Shown piece after piece: positions 12,594 through 17,810 of a stretch of 17,810 nt of DNA. The stretch covers positions 1 through 17,810 of the forward strand of contig JAPPKP010000098.1 in NCBI GenBank assembly GCA_028819955.1, in the 5' to 3' direction. The notes beneath the pieces were generated by a model, which searched no databases, was not told the origin of the DNA, and worked only from the letters and a program-made list of their open reading frames with translations. Position 1 is the stretch's first letter. Every line of letters starts with the position of its first letter. The DNA is from Rhodospirillaceae bacterium. GTDB taxonomy: Bacteria > Pseudomonadota > Alphaproteobacteria > UBA828. A program made the position numbers and the translations under genes.

Positions 12594-14579
12594 TTGACCC
12601 TTTCCAGACGCTTGATCATCACGGTTGCGGCGTCCGTCGGCGTGGCGATTGTCAGCGTGGCGTTGGCGATGGGATTTCTCGCGCGCGACGCACTCATCCA
12701 ACAAGCCGAAGACCAAGCGCTGCTCGTCGCCGGGCTCATCGCGAGCGAAGCCAACCGGGCGGAGCACACCGCCGACGAGATCGACCGTATGATCGTCAGA
12801 CAGATGGAAGCGCAAGCGCTTGCCATCGCTCGTTATCTGGATAGCCACGAGCACGAGGAGGAAGACGACGACGTCCTCGGCGCCTACTTCGCGAAACTGA
12901 CGGCGGATAGTGCCGTCGACGACATCTGGCTTCTCGACCGAGCGGGTAGGCCGTTGGTGCGCGCCATCGGCGGCCTCAGCGAGAGTGGCGCGCCGGATCT
13001 GGCGTCCGCCGGTATCGATCCTCGTGTCGTGGAGGCGCTGGTATCGGGTCGACGTTTCTCTGTCTCCTTCCAGTCGGTCCCGCCAATGGGGTGGGAAAAG
13101 CCGGTCAGATATGTCGGCGTTCGCGCCCGTACACACGAGACCGTGCTGGTCGGCACGTTGGCGGCCGAGGCCGGCGGCCCAGGCGACATCATCGGCATCG
13201 GCGCGGCACTGGACTCCCTGGCCAGTCGGGAGGCCATCCGGTCGATCTGGGTGGTCAACGACCTGCTGCATCTGATCGGCATGGCCACCTTCGGGGGCAA
13301 AGACAGCCCCGAGGCCGACGCGGCTCTCTCTGCGGACGACGCGGATCTCGCCACGCGCGTTCTCGGCGTCGACGGCGCCGAATCGTATCTCGGCGAGAAC
13401 GCTCTCCACGTGGCGGCTCCGATCCTCGATCGCGGCGGTGTTGCTACAGGCGCAGCAGTGATCCACATGCAGAGGGACCATCTGGATCGGCTGTTCGAGG
13501 ACCACATCAAGTTCGGCTTGATCGTGGCCGCGGCGACCTTCGCCATCGGGTCCATCATCGCGGCAGTGTCCGCGCGCCGCATCGTGCAGCCGGTCACGGC
13601 GCTGACCACGGCCGCAGCAGAGGTGGACACAGACACGCTAAGTTTTGCCCCGGAAACGCTGGACCCCGTCGCCGTCCGGCGGGACGAGCTCGGCACACTT
13701 GTCCGCGTGTTTCAAAACATGGTGCGCCAAGTTCAGGCGCGCGAGGAATATCTGGAAAGCATGGTCCGTGCCCGCACCCGCGAACTAGAAGCGTCGAACG
13801 CGCAGTTGGAAAAAGCCAAGGAGCGGATGGAATCGGAGCTCAAAATCGCGCACGCCCTGCAGGGTGCGATCTTGCCCAAGACGTTGCCGGAAAATCCGAC
13901 CTATTCGGGACACGCGGTCATGACGCCCGCGCGCGAGATGGGCGGCGACTTTTATGACTTCTTCACTTTGGACGATGGTCGTCTCAGCCTGGTGATGGCA
14001 GATGTTTCTGGCAAAGGGGTGCCTGCGGCATTCTTCATGGCGATTGCGCGTACGGTCATGCGCGCGGCGGCGGCCCGGTACCCCAGCCCGGGCCCCTGTC
14101 TGCAGGAGGTCAACGACGCCATCTGCGAGCAAAACCCTCAGGACCTGTTCGTGACGCTCTTCTATGGCATCCTGGATCCCAAAACAGGCGAGTTCGTCTA
14201 CGCCAATGCCGGGCACAATCCTCCGTTCGTCGTCAAGCACCCCAGCGAGGTCTTGCCTCTGCCGATGACAGGAGGCATGGCCGTAGGTGTCATGCCTGGC
14301 ATGCCCTACGATGAAGACGCGGTGACTCTGGCGCCGGGAGACACGATGTTTCTCTACACGGACGGCATTACCGAAGCCATGAATGTCGAACAGGAGGAGT
14401 TCACCGAGGCCCGTCTGGAGGCGGTTTTGGCCGAAGCTCGGGACTTGCCGGTCGATTCAGTGCTTGAGAATGTCACCAGTGCGGTGGTTAAGTTCGTCGG
14501 CGAGGCGGAGCAATCTGACGATATCACATGCATCGTGCTACGCTATGATGGCGCCACCGATGATCGTGCGTCTGGCTAG
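12594..14579 (+). CDS. Membrane sensor with HAMP and PP2C (RsbU/SpoIIE) phosphatase domains
   Basis: A 661-residue sensor phosphatase. Residues 8-29 and 306-327 are membrane helices enclosing a periplasmic domain of about 275 residues. Within it DDIWLLDRAGRPLVRA (109-124) and LHVAAPILDRGGVATGAAVI (271-290) look like a double-Cache fold. An unusual HEHEEEDDD run (85-93) could bind metal. A HAMP domain (328-381) and a coiled coil (382-415) lead to the PP2C domain, which keeps EMGGDFYDFF (448-457), MADVSGKGVPAAF (468-480), YANAGHNPP (536-544), LYTDGITEAMN (587-597) and SDDITC (641-646), so all metal-binding aspartates are present. Such enzymes dephosphorylate STAS anti-sigma-factor antagonists. 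The TTG start at 12594 has GGGG 8 nt upstream. It lies 55 bp after the permease and may be cotranscribed; a STAS gene lies 1.7 kb away. Confidence 0.93.
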   Translation: MTLSRRLIITVAASVGVAIVSVALAMGFLARDALIQQAEDQALLVAGLIASEANRAEHTADEIDRMIVRQMEAQALAIARYLDSHEHEEEDDDVLGAYFAKLTADSAVDDIWLLDRAGRPLVRAIGGLSESGAPDLASAGIDPRVVEALVSGRRFSVSFQSVPPMGWEKPVRYVGVRARTHETVLVGTLAAEAGGPGDIIGIGAALDSLASREAIRSIWVVNDLLHLIGMATFGGKDSPEADAALSADDADLATRVLGVDGAESYLGENALHVAAPILDRGGVATGAAVIHMQRDHLDRLFEDHIKFGLIVAAATFAIGSIIAAVSARRIVQPVTALTTAAAEVDTDTLSFAPETLDPVAVRRDELGTLVRVFQNMVRQVQAREEYLESMVRARTRELEASNAQLEKAKERMESELKIAHALQGAILPKTLPENPTYSGHAVMTPAREMGGDFYDFFTLDDGRLSLVMADVSGKGVPAAFFMAIARTVMRAAAARYPSPGPCLQEVNDAICEQNPQDLFVTLFYGILDPKTGEFVYANAGHNPPFVVKHPSEVLPLPMTGGMAVGVMPGMPYDEDAVTLAPGDTMFLYTDGITEAMNVEQEEFTEARLEAVLAEARDLPVDSVLENVTSAVVKFVGEAEQSDDITCIVLRYDGATDDRASG

Positions 14580-14721
14580 CGTCGACCAGATGCGCTGCGA
14601 GCGGGCTGACTGAATTGTGAAGGTTTTTTGAATGGTAAGGAATTCGGCGTTAGAGTTTACTCTCTCGCGCTTCCGTGGGAAACGATGTGCAGCGCGGAGC
14701 CGGCGCACAGGCAATTCTTGA

Positions 14722-14751
14722 TGACAGTTGTCAGCTTGGAGCGTTCTAGAA
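14722..14751. promoter_or_regulatory. Two palindromes upstream of a small ORF
   Basis: TGACA-GT-TGTCA (14722-14733) and TTCTAGAA (14744-14751) are perfect palindromes 10 bp apart. They contain TTGTCA (-35-like, 14728) and TAGAAT (-10-like, 14747), but these are only 13 bp apart, too close for a standard promoter without an activator that distorts DNA. They lie 25-54 bp before ATG 14776. Confidence 0.35.
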
Positions 14752-14775
14752 TCTACGAAGCAGGGAGGAAGTGCC

Positions 14776-14989
14776 ATGAGGGAAAAGGAGAAGGTGCCCC
14801 CGTAAAGATAAGTTAACTGAAGGCGATCGGCGATACCGAGGCGGAAGGGGTCGTTGGCGCGACTGGGCGACGAAGCCCAATTCGCGCGAGCCGACGGAAG
14901 AAGAGTTCACAAGTGCCACCGGCGGCTATAATCCCGGCTCTTCCTTAGCGGACCCGTCTAGCTGCCTTGCTGGATGCGCAGACGCATAG
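14776..14989 (+). pseudogene. Possible small gene with a one-base frameshift
   Basis: ATG 14776 follows an excellent AGGGAGG ribosome site, but the frame stops after nine residues (MREKEKVPP). A run of five C at 14797-14801 precedes the stop. If one C were absent, the frame would run to TAG 14987-14989 and encode 70 residues: basic and Arg-rich at first (including RRYRGGRGRWRDWATKPN), then an EEEFTSATGGYNPGSS segment and a Cys-containing tail. That reads like a genuine short protein, but I recognise no family. Options are a pseudogene, a sequencing slip in the homopolymer, programmed frameshifting, or a chance open frame. The codons are less GC-rich at third positions than those of the flanking genes. 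Confidence 0.3.
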
Positions 14990-15311
14990 CCGGTGTCACG
15001 TGTGCCATTGCGTCCTAAAACTGTATCGGGACCCGGGCGTCACTGCCGATCGTTCGACGTCATGACTTGAGGCGGATGGGAGACGCCTACCGCTCCGCTC
15101 CGGCCACAAACGGCGGGCCAGCGGACCGCTCGGCTGGCGCCCAATCGATCTCTCGGTCGCAGTACGGTTTCGCGGGGCTGTAGCAAGCACGCCAAGCCTA
15201 ACGGCACGACAGCGGGTTTCGTCTTGCGGCCTCGCCGATCATGCACAGGCTCTTTCGTATAGCGCGGCCCGCGTACGTTCATCGCCGCGACCGCGCACAC
15301 AAGGACCGACC

Positions 15312-16262
15312 ATGCCCGTTACGCTGCGTCAATTACGCTACTTTCAGGCCCTGATCGAGCACGGCTCCTTCAGCCGCGCGGCCGAGAGCGTCCACGTCTC
15401 GCAGCCCGCGCTTTCGCTCCAGATCCGCGAGCTTGAGGCCTCGCTCGGCGGGCCACTGGTGGAGCGCGAGAGCCGCGGCGTTCTCCTCACGCCGCTCGGT
15501 CGAGAGGCGCACGAACAGACGCTCAGAATTCTGGACGAGACGCTGCTGCTGGAGACCATGGGGCAGCGGTACGAGGCGGGCCCGCTCAGGGTCGCCGTCG
15601 GGATCGTCTCCACGCTGGCGCCCTACCTGCTTCCGGGAATCCTGACCCACCTGCACGATGTTTCGCCCCGCGTCGAGCCCGACATCGTGGAGGCGCCGGG
15701 CCAAGCTCTCGTGTCCAGTCTCCTCGCCGGCCGTCTGGACGCAGCCATCGTCTCGCTCCCGCTTGGCATGCTGGAGCTACCCGAGCGAGAGCTCTTCGAG
15801 GATCGTCTCGTGCTTGCCGGTCGCACCGAGCGTCTCGCCTCGATCCGCCGCGCCCTCGGCGACGAGCTGGGTCCGGCGGATCTGGCTCGGGCCGACATTG
15901 GGCCGCTTCTCACCCTCGGTGATGGCCATTGTCTGGCTGATCAGGTTCTGGGCGCCTGCCTGATGTGGCGTATGCAGGAGGTTCGCCGCGGCGCAGAGTC
16001 GCTCGCCACGCTGTCGAGGCTCGTGGCGAGCGGTGCCGGGTTGACGCTCATTCCAGAAACCGCGGCGCTCTCTGAACGCGCAGCAGTTCCAGAACTGAGT
16101 TTTCTCCGCTTTGTTGCCCCCGAGCCCTCACGTCGGATCGGCCTCACCCATCGCGTCGCCGCTCACGGTCAACCGTGGATCGACTTGCTGGCGGAGGCCG
16201 CAACGAGCGCTGGCCAAGCGCTTACGGAGGAAGCACGGGAGGCGATCAGCTCAAGCGCCTAG
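15312..16262 (+). CDS. oxyR: OxyR-type LysR regulator (peroxide sensor)
   Basis: LysR-family activator of 316 residues. The N-terminal winged helix-turn-helix (TLRQLRYFQALIEHGSFSRAA, then VSQPALSLQIRELE) matches OxyR closely. The regulatory domain holds GDGHCLADQVLGAC (203-216): Cys207 and Cys216 are nine residues apart, as Cys199 and Cys208 are in E. coli OxyR, so the peroxide-reactive disulfide can form. LATLSRLVASGAGLTLIPETA (231-251) also fits OxyR. ATG 15312 has AAGGA about 7 nt upstream. OxyR genes often adjoin katG, ahpC or similar targets; none is here. It converges with the STAS gene, and glcF lies beyond. Glycolate metabolism can produce peroxide, but a functional link is only a guess. 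Confidence 0.9.
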   Translation: MPVTLRQLRYFQALIEHGSFSRAAESVHVSQPALSLQIRELEASLGGPLVERESRGVLLTPLGREAHEQTLRILDETLLLETMGQRYEAGPLRVAVGIVSTLAPYLLPGILTHLHDVSPRVEPDIVEAPGQALVSSLLAGRLDAAIVSLPLGMLELPERELFEDRLVLAGRTERLASIRRALGDELGPADLARADIGPLLTLGDGHCLADQVLGACLMWRMQEVRRGAESLATLSRLVASGAGLTLIPETAALSERAAVPELSFLRFVAPEPSRRIGLTHRVAAHGQPWIDLLAEAATSAGQALTEEAREAISSSA

Positions 16263-16282
16263 CCTTCGAGTATCCAGTACGG

Positions 16283-16621
16283 TCAGACCTCGACGGCCGC
16301 GAGTGCTTCGGCCCGTGACGGGCGTATCGTGATGATCGTGTCGAACCCGCTATTCTCGAAAATCTTCTGAACGGGCTCCGAAAGCGAGCAGAGCGCAAAC
16401 CGCGCGTCGCGGTTGGAAACGGCCTTGGCGACGGCGAGCACGGTGCGCAGGCCCGCACTGCCGATGTAGTTCAGCCTCTCGCAGTCAACGATGACCGCGC
16501 GGTCGCTGTCGGCGATCGCGGTCTCGATCGCCTCACGAAACGCGAGCGCCGTGGAGCCGTCGATGCGGCCTTCCACCCGCACCGATAGCACGCCGTCCCT
16601 CCGCTCAGTCGTCACGTCCAT
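16283..16621 (-). CDS. STAS-domain anti-sigma-factor antagonist
   Basis: A single STAS domain of 112 residues from ATG 16621; the frame extends to a TTG at 16681 (132 residues) and passes an ATG at 16645, none with a clear ribosome site. The start chosen gives the usual length and begins just before the first beta-strand (TTERRDGVLSVRVEGRIDG). The key loop reads LNYIGSAGLRTVL; Ser55 (of 112) occupies the phosphorylatable position of SpoIIAA/RsbV, with Gly in place of the preceding Asp, as in many proteobacterial members. Its phosphorylation would be controlled by a HATPase kinase/anti-sigma factor and a PP2C phosphatase; the latter could be the membrane sensor at 12594-14579. It lies 81 bp downstream of glcF on the same strand and ends 20 bp from the convergent oxyR stop. 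Confidence 0.85.
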   Translation of the reverse strand: MDVTTERRDGVLSVRVEGRIDGSTALAFREAIETAIADSDRAVIVDCERLNYIGSAGLRTVLAVAKAVSNRDARFALCSLSEPVQKIFENSGFDTIITIRPSRAEALAAVEV

Positions 16622-16702
16622 GGGGTCTGTTTCAGCCGTGACCATTGCAACGATTGCCCGACACGAGGTCGTCCGATCCAACTCCGCCGCGCGTTTCCCA
16701 GA

Positions 16703-17810
16703 TCATACGGCCCCAAGCCGCTGCAGTGCCGCCGGGCGCGGTCCGCCGGTTGCCCAGTCGAGCAACTCGACCGTGTGCACCACCGGTAACGCGGTGTGGC
16801 CGGCGATTTGCACCATGCAACCGATATTGCCTGCAGCCACAAGTGCAGCACCGGTGCTCTCGATCGCCGTCGCCTTGCGCGCCCCGAGCGCCCCGGCCAA
16901 GTCGGGCTGAAGCATATTATATGTACCCGCCGAGCCGCAGCAGAAATGACCGTCCGGGACCGTTCGCACGTCAAAGCCTGCGGCAGCAAGCAGGGCCATC
17001 GGCTGCCGGTCGATCTTCTGGCCGTGCTGGAGCGAGCAGGCCGAGTGATAGGCGACGGGCACTCTCGTGGGCGGCGAGCCTGGGCCCGTGACACCCATCT
17101 CGTCGAGCAACTCGCTGATATCGAGGGCGAGCGCTGCCACCCGGGCCCCGGCCTCTGCGTGTGTCCTGTCGTCTTTGAGCAGGTGGCCGTAGTCCTTGAG
17201 CATCGTCCCGCAGCCGGACGCTGTGGCGACGATGGCATCGAGCCCGCCTTGGGCTGCCTCGCGCGCGAAGGCGGCCGCCGTGCGCCCGGCTTGGGCGTGA
17301 CCGCGCGCCTCGTCGCCCAGATGGTGGGAGACCGCTCCGCAGCAGCCGGCGCCGCGCGGCACCACCACCTCGCAGCCGTGACGGGTGAGCACGCGCACCG
17401 CCGCCTCGTTGATCTCCGGCGCCAGCACGCATTGCACGCATCCCGAGAGCAGCGCCACCCGCTTGCGGGGCAGGCCCTGGGCCGGAATGACCTGCGGTCG
17501 CTCGACCCAGCTCGGCCCATACGAAGGCCGGCCGGCGAGGCGAAGCAGGGCACCAATTCGCCCACCCAAGAGCGGCGCCAGCAGCGCCGGCCCCCGCGCG
17601 GCGAGGAGCGCAAGGCGCGCCAAAGTCCGGTTCGGCAGCACGGCGCTGAGCAGGGTGCGGAGCACGCGCTCGGCACGCGGTCGCTCCCAGGTGCGCTCGA
17701 TATGGCCGCGCGCGTGGTCGACCAGGTGCATGTAGTCGACCCCCGCCGGGCAGGTGGTCATGCAGGAGAGGCAGGAGAGGCAGCGGTCGATGTGGCGGGT
17801 GACCGTGGCG
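16703..17810 (-). CDS. glcF: Glycolate oxidase iron-sulfur subunit (5' part cut by window end)
   Basis: GlcF, the iron-sulfur subunit that with GlcD and GlcE oxidises glycolate to glyoxylate at the membrane. About 369 codons are visible; the N-terminus with the first ferredoxin motif lies beyond the window. The visible part starts with a [4Fe-4S] motif, CLSCLSCMTTCP, then two cysteine-rich CCG domains: SGCVQCVLAPEIN with RGAGCCGAVSHHLG, and AYHSACSLQHGQ with FCCGSAGTYNML. An apparent ATG at 17761 is internal, since the cluster-binding cysteines lie upstream of it in the same frame. It ends in TGA 81 bp before the STAS gene. glcD and glcE would be expected upstream, outside the window. Confidence 0.94.
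   Translation of the reverse strand, partial: ATVTRHIDRCLSCLSCMTTCPAGVDYMHLVDHARGHIERTWERPRAERVLRTLLSAVLPNRTLARLALLAARGPALLAPLLGGRIGALLRLAGRPSYGPSWVERPQVIPAQGLPRKRVALLSGCVQCVLAPEINEAAVRVLTRHGCEVVVPRGAGCCGAVSHHLGDEARGHAQAGRTAAAFAREAAQGGLDAIVATASGCGTMLKDYGHLLKDDRTHAEAGARVAALALDISELLDEMGVTGPGSPPTRVPVAYHSACSLQHGQKIDRQPMALLAAAGFDVRTVPDGHFCCGSAGTYNMLQPDLAGALGARKATAIESTGAALVAAGNIGCMVQIAGHTALPVVHTVELLDWATGGPRPAALQRLGAV

Larger units (their letters stand above)
14580..15311. other. 732-bp weakly coding gap
   Basis: This stretch between the phosphatase and oxyR has several AT-richer patches and no long gene. It contains a T6 run at 14624-14629 without a good preceding stem, two palindromes, a strong Shine-Dalgarno before ATG 14776, and a possible broken small gene. 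From about 14990 to 15311 I see nothing certain apart from the oxyR ribosome site (AAGGA at 15300-15304) and a TATAGC at 15258 that could be an oxyR -10. Confidence 0.6.

Noticed and set aside
14592..14629. Intrinsic terminator after the phosphatase gene (T6 run)
   Set aside because: The only stem nearby is 4 bp and lies about 20 nt before the T-run, so it does not form a proper terminator.
14628..14816. 62-residue plus-strand open frame
   Set aside because: TTG start without a ribosome site and no family resemblance; it runs through the palindromes and out of frame with the better start at 14776.
16612..17676. 354-residue minus-strand open frame over glcF
   Set aside because: Shifted-frame shadow of glcF; the glcF frame has the CxxCxxCxxxCP and CCG-domain cysteines.

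Overview
The window is GC-rich, densely packed DNA. The gene families (a Zur/ZnuBC zinc locus, OxyR, GlcF, a DauA-like D-amino-acid dehydrogenase, HisMQ-type permeases, GTG and TTG starts) suggest an alphaproteobacterium, possibly of the Rhodospirillales or Rhizobiales type. That placement is inferred from gene content; no rRNA or other marker gene is present.

Layout. Positions 1-4873 (minus strand) hold a tight run: a short-chain dehydrogenase, a SAM hydroxide adenosyltransferase, a pentapeptide-repeat protein and a 2OG-Fe(II) oxygenase of AlkB-like layout, followed after a stem-loop by a UvrD/PcrA helicase cut by the window start. The first three genes overlap by 4 bp at each junction. A 124-bp divergent spacer leads to a plus-strand D-amino-acid dehydrogenase resembling DauA (4998-6131), whose 3' end overlaps hisI tail to tail. 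Positions 6123-8697 (minus) are a zinc operon, zur-znuC-znuB-hisI, with a good promoter overlapped by a degenerate Zur-like palindrome.

Positions 8860-14579 are the most unusual part. A periplasmic amino-acid-binding protein (minus) is divergent from a plus-strand set: a binding protein fused to a HisM-type permease, a second permease, and a membrane-anchored HAMP-PP2C (RsbU/SpoIIE type) phosphatase. No ABC ATPase is encoded in the window, and in both permeases the cytoplasmic EAA loop is shortened or unrecognisable. The fused gene lacks a clear ribosome site of its own. It follows a 23-codon leader ORF whose strong Shine-Dalgarno lies in one arm of a 19-bp perfect palindrome and whose stop overlaps the gene's start. 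This may be an amino-acid receptor or signalling system built from transporter parts rather than an ordinary importer; that is an inference.

Positions 14580-15311 are a weakly coding gap with operator-like palindromes and a possible small gene broken by one base. Then come oxyR (plus), a STAS-domain anti-sigma-factor antagonist (minus) and the glycolate oxidase iron-sulfur subunit GlcF (minus, cut by the window end). The phosphatase and the STAS protein are two of the three usual parts of a partner-switching pathway; the kinase/anti-sigma factor is not in view.
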